Assembly (NCBI RefSeq): GCF_014204895.1
Contig: NZ_JACHMF010000001.1
Span: 682,001-746,000 of the forward strand
Direction: 5' to 3'
Source of the DNA: Paractinoplanes abujensis
Lineage (GTDB): Bacteria; Actinomycetota; Actinomycetes; Mycobacteriales; Micromonosporaceae
DNA: 64,000 nucleotides
Both the position numbers and the translations under genes were made by a program. This document shows positions 17,251 through 25,987 of the stretch, one piece after another. The notes beneath the pieces were generated by a model. The model searched no databases, was not told the DNA's origin, and saw nothing but the letters and a program-made list of their open reading frames with translations. Every line of letters begins with the position of its first letter. The stretch's first letter is position 1.

Positions 17251-17330
17251 ATGTCAGTCGCTGTCATTACCGTAGCCGCGGATGTCAGCCCCTGTCATCA
17301 CGTGCACGCTGTGATGTCAGAGACTGACGT
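17251..17330. promoter_or_regulatory. Three phased TGTCAG operators between the SDR and TetR genes
   Basis: Three related 17-bp sites begin at 17251 (ATGTCAGTCGCTGTCAT), 17282 (ATGTCAGCCCCTGTCAT) and 17314 (ATGTCAGAGACTGACGT). All share ATGTCAG, and the third is closest to a palindrome (TGTCAG-AGA-CTGAC). The starts are 31 and 32 bp apart, three helical turns, so the sites lie on one face of the DNA. They fill the 134-bp divergent intergenic region and are probably bound by the TetR protein encoded at 17347. Confidence 0.75.
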
Positions 17331-17346
17331 TGGATAGGATGACGTC

Positions 17347-17937
17347 ATGGGACGCTGGGAACCGAACGGGCAGGCCCGCCTTCGGCAGGCGGCGCTCGAC
17401 CTCTACTCGTCCCGGGGCTTCGAGAACACGACAGTCGCCGAGATCGCCGAGCGCGCCGGGCTCACCGAACGCACGTTCTTCCGGCACTTCACCGACAAGC
17501 GCGAAGTCCTCTTCGCCGGCTCCGACCGCCTCCAGCAGCTGCTGGTCGAGACGACCGCGGCGGCGCTCGAAACCGCCGGCCCGGCCGGGGCGGTGGCGGC
17601 TGCCTTCGAGCACGCCGCCGCGACGTACTTCCCCGAGGTGGCGTTCTCGCGCCAGCGCCAGGACATCATCGACGCCAACCCGCCGCTGCAGGAACGCGAG
17701 CTGGCCAAACTCCACCGCGTGGCCGAAGCGCTGGCCCAAGTGCTGCGCGACCGGGGCGTCACCGCCCCGTCCGCCGCGGTGGCCGCCGAATCGGGGGTGG
17801 CCGCCTTCAAGGTCGCCTTCGCCGCCTGGACAACCGATCCCGACGACGGGGCGCTGATCGACCACATGCGTGAGGCCTTCCGCCTCCAGCGCGTTCTGCT
17901 CACCGAGCCGACGCCCGCGGGTCTGCCGTCCACCTGA
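17347..17937 (+). CDS. TetR-family transcriptional regulator
   Basis: A 196-residue regulator. The N-terminal HTH (about residues 8-55) has the family pattern RQAALDLYSSRGFENTTVAEIAERAGLTERTFFRHFTDK with the recognition helix near LTERTFFRHF. The rest is a helical ligand-binding domain. It is transcribed away from the SDR gene, and three repeated operator-like sites lie between them, so it probably represses itself and the SDR gene. A TGACGTCA palindrome overlaps the start codon (17340-17347). Ligand unknown. Confidence 0.9.
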   Translation: MGRWEPNGQARLRQAALDLYSSRGFENTTVAEIAERAGLTERTFFRHFTDKREVLFAGSDRLQQLLVETTAAALETAGPAGAVAAAFEHAAATYFPEVAFSRQRQDIIDANPPLQERELAKLHRVAEALAQVLRDRGVTAPSAAVAAESGVAAFKVAFAAWTTDPDDGALIDHMREAFRLQRVLLTEPTPAGLPST

Positions 17938-18253
17938 TAGCCGCCGCCCGCCGCCCGCGCAGCCGCCGCCCGCGCAGCCGCCGCCCGCCGCACCGCAGCC
18001 GCCGCCCGCGTGCCGCCGCCCGCCACACTGCAGCCGCCGCCCGCGCAGCCGCCGCCCGCGTGCCGCCGCCCGCCACACTGCAGCCGCCGCCCGCGCCGCC
18101 GCCCCGCGCCGCCGCCGCCCCGCGCCGCCGCCGCCCGCCGCACCGCCGCCGCCCCCGCGTCGCCGTCCCCGCTGTACCGCGGCCACCCCGCCCGCAGCCG
18201 CCAGCCGAGTTGACGCCCGCCCGGCGAATCTGAAACTTCCTCGGAATCTCCGG
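17938..18253. repeat. Non-coding GCCGCC-rich repeat tract with a 50-bp period
   Basis: This 316-bp stretch between the TetR gene and the flavoprotein gene holds no gene I can support. It is built from GCCGCC and CCGCCCGCGCAGCC units. Around 18001-18044 a 44-bp segment including CCACACTGCAG recurs at 18051-18094, an exact 50-bp period; further degenerate units continue to about 18180. Open frames across it code only for Pro/Arg/Ala runs and are artefacts of composition. Confidence 0.75.
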
Positions 18254-18259
18254 TACCCT
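18254..18259 (+). promoter_or_regulatory. Candidate -10 hexamer, leaderless start
   Basis: TACCCT ends eight nucleotides before ATG 18268. TGAAAC lies 17 bp upstream as a possible -35. No Shine-Dalgarno is present between them and the start, consistent with a leaderless transcript for the flavoprotein gene. Confidence 0.4.
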
Positions 18260-18267
18260 GCCGGACC

Positions 18268-19938
18268 ATGGACGCAGACGTCATCGTTGTTGGGGGCGGG
18301 CTCGCCGGCCTCGCCGCCGCTCACGAACTCACCTCGGCCGGCAAGCGGGTCGCGCTCGTCGACCAGGAGAACGCGGCCAACCTCGGCGGGCAGGCGTATT
18401 GGTCCTTCGGCGGACTGTTCCTCGTCGACACACCCGAGCAGCGCCGCATGCGTGTGGCCGACTCGTTCGACCTGGCCTGGAGCGACTGGCAGGGCAGCGC
18501 GGGCTTCGACCGGCTCGACGACCAGGACTCGTGGGGCTACCAGTGGGCCCGGTCGTATGTCGAGTTCGCGTCCGGCGAGAAGCGGGCCTGGCTGTCGTCG
18601 CTCGGCCTCTCGTGGCTGCCGACCGTGGGCTGGGCCGAACGCGGCAGTCTGCGCGCCGACGGGCACGGCAATTCGGTGCCGCGTTTCCACGTCACCTGGG
18701 GGACCGGCACGGGTGTGGTCGCGCCGTTCGTCCGGTCGATCGAGGAGGCCGCGGCCCGCGGGCTGGTGACGTTCCACTACCGCCACCGGGTCGACGAGCT
18801 CATCGTGGAGAACGGCGCGGTCACCGGCGTACGGGGAAAGGTCTTGGCGCCCTCCGGCGACGCCCGCGGTGAGCCCTCCAATCGCGACGAGGCCGGCGAC
18901 TTCAGTCTCACCGCGCAGGCAGTGGTGGTCGCCTCCGGGGGCATCGGCGGCAACCACGAACTGGTCCGCGAATTCTGGCCCGACCGGCTGGGCACGCCGC
19001 CCCGCACGATGATCACCGGCGTTCCCGCGTACGTGGACGGCCGCATGCTGGACATCACGGCGAGCGCGGGAGCGAGGCTCGTCAACCGGGACCGCATGTG
19101 GCATTACACCGAGGGCATCCAGAACTGGAATCCGATCTGGCCCGGCCACGGCATCCGCATCCTGCCCGCGCCGTCGTCGATGTGGTTCGACGCCCTCGGA
19201 CGCCGCCTGCCCGCGCCCTGCCTGCCCGGTTACGACACGATGAGCACGCTGCAACACCTGCGGGTGACGCCGGACATCGCCGAGTACGACCACTCCTGGT
19301 TCATTCTCACGCAGCGGATCATCGAGAAGGAGTTCGCGCTTTCCGGCTCCGAGCAGAACCCCGACATCACCTCGGGCGACAAGCGGGCCTTCGTCAAAGA
19401 GCGGCTGCTCGGCAAGGGCGCCCCCGCCCCCGTAGAAGCTTTCAAGCGCAAAGGCGCCGACTTCGTGGTCGCCTCCACCCTGGAGGACCTGGTAGCCGGG
19501 ATGAACAAACTGACCGACCAGCCGTTACTGGACGTGGCCCGGATCCGCACCCAGATCGAGGCGCGCGACCGCCAGATGGCCAACCCGTATGCGAAGGACG
19601 CCCAGGTGCAGGGAATCCGCAATTCGCGCCGCTATCTGGGCGACCGGATCGGCCGCACCGCCACCCCGCACCGCATCCTCGACCCGGCCGCGGGCCCGCT
19701 GATCGGCGTCAAGCTGCACATCCTGACCCGCAAAACCCTGGGCGGCGTCCAAACCGACCTGGATTCGCGCGCCCTGCAAAGCGACGGCACCCCCATCCCG
19801 GGCCTGTACGCCGCAGGTGAGGTAGCCGGCTTCGGCGGCGGCGGCGTGCACGGCTACAACGCTCTGGAGGGCACGTTCCTCGGCGGCTGCCTCTACAGCG
19901 GCCGCAACGCCGGCCGCCACCTGGCCCGCACCCTCTGA
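18268..19938 (+). CDS. FAD-binding dehydrogenase (fumarate reductase / ketosteroid dehydrogenase superfamily)
   Basis: A 556-residue flavoprotein. The N-terminal FAD-binding motif is VIVVGGGLAGLAAAHEL (about residues 5-21), followed by NLGGQAYWSFGGLFLVDTPEQRR, characteristic of the uncharacterised FAD-binding dehydrogenase family related to KstD and fumarate reductase flavoproteins. GNSVPRFHVTWGTG and VVVASGGIGGNHELV occur mid-chain, and the C-terminal flavin-closing segment reads IPGLYAAGEVAGFGGGGVHGYNALEGTFLGGCLYSGR. Full length for the family, and no membrane segment. Substrate unknown. It lies alone downstream of a repeat tract and is followed by a hairpin terminator. Confidence 0.88.
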   Translation: MDADVIVVGGGLAGLAAAHELTSAGKRVALVDQENAANLGGQAYWSFGGLFLVDTPEQRRMRVADSFDLAWSDWQGSAGFDRLDDQDSWGYQWARSYVEFASGEKRAWLSSLGLSWLPTVGWAERGSLRADGHGNSVPRFHVTWGTGTGVVAPFVRSIEEAAARGLVTFHYRHRVDELIVENGAVTGVRGKVLAPSGDARGEPSNRDEAGDFSLTAQAVVVASGGIGGNHELVREFWPDRLGTPPRTMITGVPAYVDGRMLDITASAGARLVNRDRMWHYTEGIQNWNPIWPGHGIRILPAPSSMWFDALGRRLPAPCLPGYDTMSTLQHLRVTPDIAEYDHSWFILTQRIIEKEFALSGSEQNPDITSGDKRAFVKERLLGKGAPAPVEAFKRKGADFVVASTLEDLVAGMNKLTDQPLLDVARIRTQIEARDRQMANPYAKDAQVQGIRNSRRYLGDRIGRTATPHRILDPAAGPLIGVKLHILTRKTLGGVQTDLDSRALQSDGTPIPGLYAAGEVAGFGGGGVHGYNALEGTFLGGCLYSGRNAGRHLARTL

Positions 19939-19949
19939 CCGCGGCCGCC

Positions 19950-19988
19950 GCGCCGGGCCGCAATCCGAACCGATCGCCGGCCCGGCGC
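19950..19988 (+). terminator. Hairpin downstream of the flavoprotein gene
   Basis: GCGCCGGGCCG (19950-19960) pairs perfectly with CGGCCCGGCGC (19978-19988) across a 17-nt loop, starting 12 nt after the stop codon. There is no U tract, as is common in high-GC actinomycetes. Confidence 0.55.
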
Positions 19989-20266
19989 CCGCCCGCTGAT
20001 CGCCCGCCCGCGCCCGCCCATTGATCCGCACGTTCTGACGCGGCCGGGGCCTTGACCCGAGCCGTTGACCGGTCGGCATCCTGGCCCGAGCCCTATGAAC
20101 GCGCGCTGTCAGTCCCGCATGCTGCGACCCGCTCGCACCCTGACCCACCTCCCTGCCCGCAGCCGGCCCGTCGCGGTGGACCGCCGCGGTCAACCTGATG
20201 CCGGTCCGCCGCGGTCGGCGCGCCGAAGTCAAGGCGCCGCGGTCAGCCCGCCGGGATCCGCCCGAA

Positions 20267-20336
20267 GTCGGCCCACCGTGGTCGGCCCGCCGTGGTCGGC
20301 CCACCGTGGTCGGCCCGCCGTGGTCGGCCCGCCCTG
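20267..20336. repeat. Five tandem 14-bp units in a gene-free interval
   Basis: GTCGGCCCACCGTG and GTCGGCCCGCCGTG alternate in five units (20267-20336; the last has one further change), with looser GGTCGGC/GGTCAGC relatives upstream from about 20205. The whole interval 19939-20410 (472 bp) contains no supportable gene; besides the hairpin at 19950 and this array I see only GC-rich unique sequence. Confidence 0.85.
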
Positions 20337-20410
20337 GTCGGAAGGCCGACGGCTGGCGCTTGCCGGCCGCGGATCGTGGCGGCGCGGGAGCGCGGGTTTC
20401 GCCGCGGGCG

Positions 20411-21391
20411 TTACGGGAGGGACCAGCGCTGGTTGGCGGAACCGGTGCAGTCGGTGATGACGACGCGGCTGCCCGACTTGCGGCCGCCCGCCGGGTCGGT
20501 CAGGCAGTCGTTGCTGACGGCGTTGAGCAGGCGCTGGCCGGAGACGCGCCACTGGGCCGGGGTGCGGCCGTCGCACGTGACGACCTCGACCGCGCCGCCG
20601 CCGACCAGCAGGGCGCACTTGCCCATCACGCGCAGGGTGCCGTCGGTGGCCAGCGTCCACGTCTGGGCCACCGAGTTGTTGCATTCGTACGTCTGCACGA
20701 AGTTGCCGTCGACCGCGACGGCGCCGTTCAGGTCGAGGCACTGGCCGTTCTGGCCGCGGATCACGCCGGTGCGGTCGGCCTGGGGCGGGTCGGGCGCGAC
20801 GAGCTGCGGGCCGCCGGTCGGGGCGGTCTTCTCCCCGCCCGGTGACGTCGGGTTCAGCGAGATCGGGGTCGGGCTGGTCACGGCGGGTGACCCCCCGGGT
20901 GCGGAGGCTCCCGCGCTCGTGGAGGCCGAGGCGGACGACGCGGCGGCGCCGGCCGTGCTCCCGGTGCGGCCCGGCCGGTCGGCCGACGTGCCGGAGAGCG
21001 ATGGCGAGACCGTGGCGCTCGTGGGCAGCGGGGCCTTCGCGGCGGGAATCTCGGCTCCGGGCTCGGTGGCGACCGACGGCCGGACGTCTTCGTGGCGCAG
21101 CGCCGCGTAACCGGCCGCGGCGGCCCCCAGCACCACGACGGCGGCGACCGACGTCAGGACCAGCAGCCGCCTCCGGTGGTTGCCGGGTGCGGGCTTGTCA
21201 CCGGTGTGCCGGCGCTTGAACGGAAGATGCAGGATCGCCGTGGGCGCGTCGTCACCGCCCGGCTCCGGCCGGACCGGCGCCGCCGGCCAGGTCTGAGCGG
21301 ACTCGTCGTGGTCGAGCGCGCCGGAGTCGCGCAGCACGAACGGACGCACGAGCAACGGATCCCGCTCGCCGTTCTGGTTACCGTCCGTCAC
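20411..21391 (-). CDS. Membrane-anchored ricin-type beta-trefoil lectin protein
   Basis: A 326-residue protein with a cytoplasmic N-terminus (about 1-75), one transmembrane helix (about 76-97, LLVLTSVAAVVVLGAAAAGYA), a long Ser/Thr/Ala/Pro-rich extracellular stalk (about 100-205) and a C-terminal ricin-B domain (about 207-326). The lectin domain shows GQCLDLNGA, AQTWTL, PAQWRV and NQRWSLP, the QxW-type repeats. It likely displays a carbohydrate-binding head at the cell surface. The cytoplasmic part has no catalytic motif. It is divergent from the secreted peptidase gene across 266 bp. Confidence 0.82.
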   Translation of the reverse strand: MTDGNQNGERDPLLVRPFVLRDSGALDHDESAQTWPAAPVRPEPGGDDAPTAILHLPFKRRHTGDKPAPGNHRRRLLVLTSVAAVVVLGAAAAGYAALRHEDVRPSVATEPGAEIPAAKAPLPTSATVSPSLSGTSADRPGRTGSTAGAAASSASASTSAGASAPGGSPAVTSPTPISLNPTSPGGEKTAPTGGPQLVAPDPPQADRTGVIRGQNGQCLDLNGAVAVDGNFVQTYECNNSVAQTWTLATDGTLRVMGKCALLVGGGAVEVVTCDGRTPAQWRVSGQRLLNAVSNDCLTDPAGGRKSGSRVVITDCTGSANQRWSLP

Positions 21392-21657
21392 GCTTCACCC
21401 GCCGCCATCGAGTCTGCACAAGACGATCGGCGGTCCAACATACCCGCGATGATCGTGAATCCGCCTCCCCGTGAACATCCGACTTTCCGCCCGATGTGGT
21501 CGTCCGGGCAGTGATCCATGCCATTGAGTCGGCTTGGCGACAGTTGATCGAGCAGCAACGTCGCTGCTCCCCGGCGGCGCACCGGCCTGATCCTCAGCGC
21601 CCCTATTTTCTGCTCATCCGGGCGCGACACGGGCACCGGCTGATCAGAAGGGTCCCC

Positions 21658-23451
21658 ATGTCGCTTCCCTCCCGCCTGCTCGCCGCAGGTGTCGCGGGCC
21701 TGGTCATGGCCGGTGCGCTGGTCGCCCCGGCCGCGGCCGCCCCGGACAGCACTGCCGCCGCCCCGGACAGCACTGCCGCCGCTGCGGATGGCACGGCCGA
21801 GGTTTCGGCTCTGGCGCGGACCGCGCGGACCTCCGCCGTGGAGCGCCGGCGCGTCGACTCCGTGGCGACCCCCAAGCTGCGCTGGTATTCCTGCTACACG
21901 TGGGCGCAGTGCACGACCGCGCAGGTGCCGCTCGACTACGACCGTCCCTCCGGCCGCAAGGTCACCCTGGCCCTGCTGCGTGTCAAAGCCCGCGACCAGA
22001 AGCACAAGATCGGCAGCCTCTTCGTGAACCCGGGCGGCCCCGGCGGTTCGAGTGTCGCGCTCGCGCTGGCCTCGCCGTACTTCATGAGCGACCCGCTGCT
22101 CGAGCGCTTCGACATCGTCGGCATGGATCCGCGCGGCATCGGCTTCAGCGACCCCGTCACCTGTTTCACCGGACCCGGTCGCCAGCAGCCCGTCCTGGCC
22201 ACGCTCAACACCGGTTTCCCGTACGGGGGCAAGGCCGAGAAGGCTTTCCTGAAAGCGGCCGCCAAGCAGGGCCGGGCCTGCTCGACCACCGGACGCGAAC
22301 TCGCCGGTGCGATGTCGACGGCCGAGGTCGCGCGCGACATGGACGTCATGCGCCGGGCGGTCGGCGACAGCAAGCTCAGCTACCTGGGCTTCAGTTACGG
22401 CACCGCGCTCGGGCAGTACTACGCGAACATGTTCCCGGACCGCTTTCGCGCGATCGCCGTCGACGGCGTGATCGACCCCCGCGCGTGGGTCGGCAGCGGC
22501 CGCACGGCCGGGCAGGTGCAGGACGACCGGTTGCGTTCGGCCGACGGCGCGTGGAAGGCGCTGCAGGAGATCATGCGGCGCTGCAACGCGGCCGGCGCGG
22601 ACAAGTGCGAATTCTCGGGGCAGGCGCTGCGCCGCTTCCGGATCATCGCGGACCGTCTCCAGGCCAGGCCGCTGGCCGTGGGCGGCCAGAAGATCACCTA
22701 CGCCGCATTCGTGAGCATGGCGCTGAGCTCGCTCTACGACGTGGAGGCGGGCGCCGAGGTGACCGAGATGGCGGCCGCGTTGTGGCGGCTGACCACACCC
22801 GGCGCGAAGACGACAGGCACCGAGGCCGGCGTCGTGCTCCGCGCGCACCGGAAGTCGATCGGTCGGGCCTTCCCGTACGACAACTCGTTCGACGCCTACA
22901 CCGCGGTCATGTGCACCGACGGCCGGCACCCCGCGCACGGCACCACCTGGGTCAAGGCAGGCGCCAAGGCCGACAAGCGCGCCCCCTACTTCGGCCGCGC
23001 CTGGGTGTGGGCCAGCGCGGCCTGCGCCCGCGACTCGTGGACCGTCCGCGACGAGGACGCCTACACCGGGCCCTTCAACCGCCGCACCAAGAACCCTGTC
23101 CTCGTGGTCGGCAGTTACTGGGATCCGGCGACCAACTACGTCGACGCGGTCAAGTCGTCCCGCCTGATCCCGCACAGCCGCCTCCTGTCGAGCGCCAACT
23201 GGGGCCACACCGCCTACGGCACGTCGGCCTGCGTGACCGGCGCCATGGATCGCTACCTGCTCACGCGGACCCTGCCCGCCAAGGGCAAGACCTGCGTCGG
23301 TGACGTTCAGCCCTTCCGGACGAAGCTGAGCGACGACCCGGACGAGACCACCGAGGACGCCTTCGACCTCAACACCGCCGGCCCGGCCGAGATCGCCGCC
23401 CACGGCCTGCCGGCCGAGAACAGCCCGAAGGTTCTCCCGCCCGTCCGCTGA
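21658..23451 (+). CDS. Secreted alpha/beta-hydrolase peptidase, S33 tripeptidyl-aminopeptidase type
   Basis: A 597-residue exported hydrolase. The signal peptide (about 1-29) ends in A-A-A, followed by a duplicated APDSTAA heptapeptide encoded by a 21-bp repeat. The catalytic domain begins with LRWYSC and AQVPLDYDRP. The oxyanion segment is FVNPGGPGGSS, the nucleophile is Ser 246 in G-F-S-Y-G-T, and the late GSYWDPATN (Asp) and NWGHTAYG (His) lie in the C-terminal TAP-like region. It likely removes short N-terminal peptides extracellularly. I chose ATG 21658 because it starts the signal peptide and has an AGAAGGG Shine-Dalgarno. The leader contains a 7-bp hairpin (21550-21569). The C-terminal ~70 residues are a polar extension. 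Confidence 0.88.
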   Translation: MSLPSRLLAAGVAGLVMAGALVAPAAAAPDSTAAAPDSTAAAADGTAEVSALARTARTSAVERRRVDSVATPKLRWYSCYTWAQCTTAQVPLDYDRPSGRKVTLALLRVKARDQKHKIGSLFVNPGGPGGSSVALALASPYFMSDPLLERFDIVGMDPRGIGFSDPVTCFTGPGRQQPVLATLNTGFPYGGKAEKAFLKAAAKQGRACSTTGRELAGAMSTAEVARDMDVMRRAVGDSKLSYLGFSYGTALGQYYANMFPDRFRAIAVDGVIDPRAWVGSGRTAGQVQDDRLRSADGAWKALQEIMRRCNAAGADKCEFSGQALRRFRIIADRLQARPLAVGGQKITYAAFVSMALSSLYDVEAGAEVTEMAAALWRLTTPGAKTTGTEAGVVLRAHRKSIGRAFPYDNSFDAYTAVMCTDGRHPAHGTTWVKAGAKADKRAPYFGRAWVWASAACARDSWTVRDEDAYTGPFNRRTKNPVLVVGSYWDPATNYVDAVKSSRLIPHSRLLSSANWGHTAYGTSACVTGAMDRYLLTRTLPAKGKTCVGDVQPFRTKLSDDPDETTEDAFDLNTAGPAEIAAHGLPAENSPKVLPPVR

Positions 23452-23458
23452 GGTGCCC

Positions 23459-23494
23459 GCCGCCCGCTCACCGATCGCCGGTGGGCGAGGCGGC
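23459..23494. terminator. Bidirectional hairpin between convergent genes
   Basis: GCCGCCCGCTCACC (23459-23472) pairs with GGTGGGCGAGGCGGC (23480-23494) across a 7-nt loop with one bulged base and one G-U pair. It lies between the S33 peptidase stop and the VIT/vWA gene stop and could terminate both transcripts. Confidence 0.6.
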
Positions 23495-23503
23495 GGCCTG
23501 TGT

Positions 23504-25987
23504 TCAGCGTTTCCAGAACGATTTGCGCTCCGGAGCCGGCTCGGACGGGGCGGGAGCACTCTCGGCGGCCCCCGGCTCGGCCGCGGACTCCGACGGGCCT
23601 GATGTGCCCGCGAACGTGGTCAGGATCTCGGTGGCCGCCGCCCACTTCTCGGCCGTGCCGGTGTCGGAGCGCAGCTTGGCGACCAGGTCCTTGAGCGGGG
23701 CGAAATCGGGATCGTCGAGCCCTGCCACCAGCACGTCAAGCCGGCTCGCGAGGTCGTCGAGCAGGTCGCGGCGCTCCCAGTCGGGCAGCTCGCCGGCATC
23801 GCGCAGCCGCTGGGCCTCGGTGGCCGCCAGGGCCCGTACCTCGTCGATGCTGAGAGCACTTCCGAACGACGGCTGGGCCTTGGCCCGCATCATCGCCGGG
23901 CGGGCGGCGGCACGGCCCGTTCGGAAGCCGCCGGCACCGCCCGGGCTCCCGGGCACCACGCCTCCGCCCCCGCCGAAGCCGGCCGAACCGGACTCGGCCG
24001 GCGCGGCCATCGACTCCAGGGTGGCCGGGGCGAAGCGGGCCGGCCTGGACGGCGCCGGAGCCGGCATCGGCGCGGCCGCCCCGGCCGACATGGGCATGAC
24101 GCGGAGCGCCGCACTGTCGTCCATGGACTCCCAGCCGTCGGGGAACTCGACCGGCTGGGTCACCCGGCGGGTCTCGCCGCCCTCGTTGACCACCCGGTTG
24201 TCCACCGCCACGAACGCGGTGAACCGGCACAGCACTCCGTATCGCAGCGACGTCGCCACGATGCGCTGCTCGAGACCGAGGTCGCCCGCCGCGTACGCGT
24301 CTTCGAGATCGCGCAGCCGTGCCCGCGCCCACTGGGCCTCGACCGCCGCCTCGCGACGTTCCTGCACCGCCACCGTCGTGCGGAACTCCCGGTCGTCGCG
24401 CGTGCGCCCGGTGACCACCAGTTCGCCGGCCGGCCGGCCGGTGAAGCGGCCACTCACCACCAGCGGGACCCCCGGATAGAGGCCGGGGAGCCGGGCCGGC
24501 GACGTGTCGTCGTCGACCAGGGTCAGGCCCGTCGCCGTGACCCGCAGGCCGGTGACGACCGGGGCGCCGATGCGCCGGTGGATGTGCTCCATCGCCTCGT
24601 CGAGACGGTCCTCGCTCTCGACCAGCTCGGCCCGCCCGGCCCCGAGCGCGGCCAGCCGCCCCAGGAACCCGGCGTTGACCGCGCGATCGATCCCGATCGT
24701 GTGGATGCGGGTCGTGCCGATCAGCGGCGTGACGTCGCGGACGATCTGATCCTCGTTGCCGACCTGGCCGTCGGTGACCAGCACGAGCACCCGGTCGCGG
24801 CCCTCGCTCGCGCGCAGCAGCTCAAGCCCTTGGCGCAGTGGGGTGAGCAGCTCGGTGCCGCCGCGGGCGCCTGCCTTGGCCAGGTGCTCGACCGCGCGGA
24901 AACGGTGCCGGTCGGTCGCCTCGGCCAGCCCGGCCGGCAGGTCGCCGGGCCGGTCGACCTGGTGGTCGAAGGTGAGCACGGCGAAACGGTCGGCGGCGGT
25001 CAGGGTGTCGACCACCCGGGCCGCGGCCCGGCGGGCGGCCACCATCTTCCAGCCACCCATGCTGCCCGAACGGTCGAGCAGCAGCACCACGTCTTTCGGG
25101 CGGGCCGGCGTGGCGTCGGCGGGCGGCAGCACCACCAGCTGGAAGACGCCCTCGGGCTCCTCGGCGGACTCGTCGGGCACGGCGATCGCGGTCTGACCGC
25201 CTCCGGCATAGGGCAGGCGCAGGATGAAGTCGCGGTTGGCGCGCTCGCCGGGGCCGATCGTCAGCACGCCGTCGCGGTCGACCACCGTGTGCAGGCTCGA
25301 CCGCACCTCGCCCAGCTCGAGCCCGGCCGGGTCGATCTCGACGGAGACGCCCAGCCGCAACGGGTTGGGGAAACCCGGCAACAGCACCGGGGGAGTGATG
25401 CGCGAGGCGTCGGGCACGGCGTCGGTGTCGGGCGCGTAGCCGTCACCCACCGACCGGCCGGGCAGGGGCGTGCCCGGGATGTAGCGCGGGGCCACCACGA
25501 GCGGGAACCGGAACGTGGCTTCGCCGTCGGAGAACGGCAACGGCCCGACCAGGCTCAGCTCGACGGTGACGCGCTCGCCGGGCACGATGTTGCCGACCCG
25601 CATCGTGAACACGTCGGGTCGCTCCTCCTCGGCGATCGAGGCCCGCCGGCCGGAGGCGATCGCCTGGTCGTACGCCTGGCGGGCCGCGCCGCGCTCCTGC
25701 AGTTCGGCGGTGACCACGCGGTCGTCGCACGTCATCGTCATGCCGGTGACGGCGGCCCGGTCCGGCAGCGGAAAGACGTAGGTCGCCTCGAGCGCGTCGT
25801 CGTGCACGTTGACGAACTCGGTGGTCACGACCGTGTGCGCGACCAGGCCGCTGATGCGGGCCCGCACGTCGAGCCGGTCGAGCGGCAGGGCACCGCGGTC
25901 GGTGCGCAGCATGCCGAAGCCGGCGTCGGGGAGAATCCGGATGCGGCTGATCTCCCCCGGCGCCATCGGGGTGACGGAAAAGGTCAT
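23504..25987 (-). CDS. VIT domain and von Willebrand factor A domain protein
   Basis: An 827-residue protein related to inter-alpha-trypsin inhibitor heavy chains. A VIT domain (about residues 10-135, with ATYVFPLPDRAAVTGM and NIVPGERVTVEL) is followed by a vWA domain (about 298-470) whose MIDAS starts at Asp 305 in DRSGSMGG, with TDGQVGNED later. A C-terminal Gly/Pro/Ala-rich segment and a helical tail (about 725-827) end in KSFWKR. It has no signal peptide, so it may act in the cytoplasm as a metal-dependent adhesion or scaffold protein. Its ATG overlaps the stop of the MerR-like gene (ATGA), so the two form an operon. Confidence 0.85.
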   Translation of the reverse strand: MTFSVTPMAPGEISRIRILPDAGFGMLRTDRGALPLDRLDVRARISGLVAHTVVTTEFVNVHDDALEATYVFPLPDRAAVTGMTMTCDDRVVTAELQERGAARQAYDQAIASGRRASIAEEERPDVFTMRVGNIVPGERVTVELSLVGPLPFSDGEATFRFPLVVAPRYIPGTPLPGRSVGDGYAPDTDAVPDASRITPPVLLPGFPNPLRLGVSVEIDPAGLELGEVRSSLHTVVDRDGVLTIGPGERANRDFILRLPYAGGGQTAIAVPDESAEEPEGVFQLVVLPPADATPARPKDVVLLLDRSGSMGGWKMVAARRAAARVVDTLTAADRFAVLTFDHQVDRPGDLPAGLAEATDRHRFRAVEHLAKAGARGGTELLTPLRQGLELLRASEGRDRVLVLVTDGQVGNEDQIVRDVTPLIGTTRIHTIGIDRAVNAGFLGRLAALGAGRAELVESEDRLDEAMEHIHRRIGAPVVTGLRVTATGLTLVDDDTSPARLPGLYPGVPLVVSGRFTGRPAGELVVTGRTRDDREFRTTVAVQERREAAVEAQWARARLRDLEDAYAAGDLGLEQRIVATSLRYGVLCRFTAFVAVDNRVVNEGGETRRVTQPVEFPDGWESMDDSAALRVMPMSAGAAAPMPAPAPSRPARFAPATLESMAAPAESGSAGFGGGGGVVPGSPGGAGGFRTGRAAARPAMMRAKAQPSFGSALSIDEVRALAATEAQRLRDAGELPDWERRDLLDDLASRLDVLVAGLDDPDFAPLKDLVAKLRSDTGTAEKWAAATEILTTFAGTSGPSESAAEPGAAESAPAPSEPAPERKSFWKR

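Noticed and set aside
18010..18213. Pro-rich small open frames in the repeat tract as candidate secreted peptides
   Set aside because: They lack a ribosome-binding site and a signal peptide, and every frame on both strands is open because of the GCC repeat composition.
17317..19293. A 658-codon open frame on the minus strand opposite the TetR and flavoprotein genes
   Set aside because: It is the antisense shadow of two well-supported genes, crosses the GCCGCC repeat tract, and yields Gly/Arg-rich low-complexity sequence with no domain.
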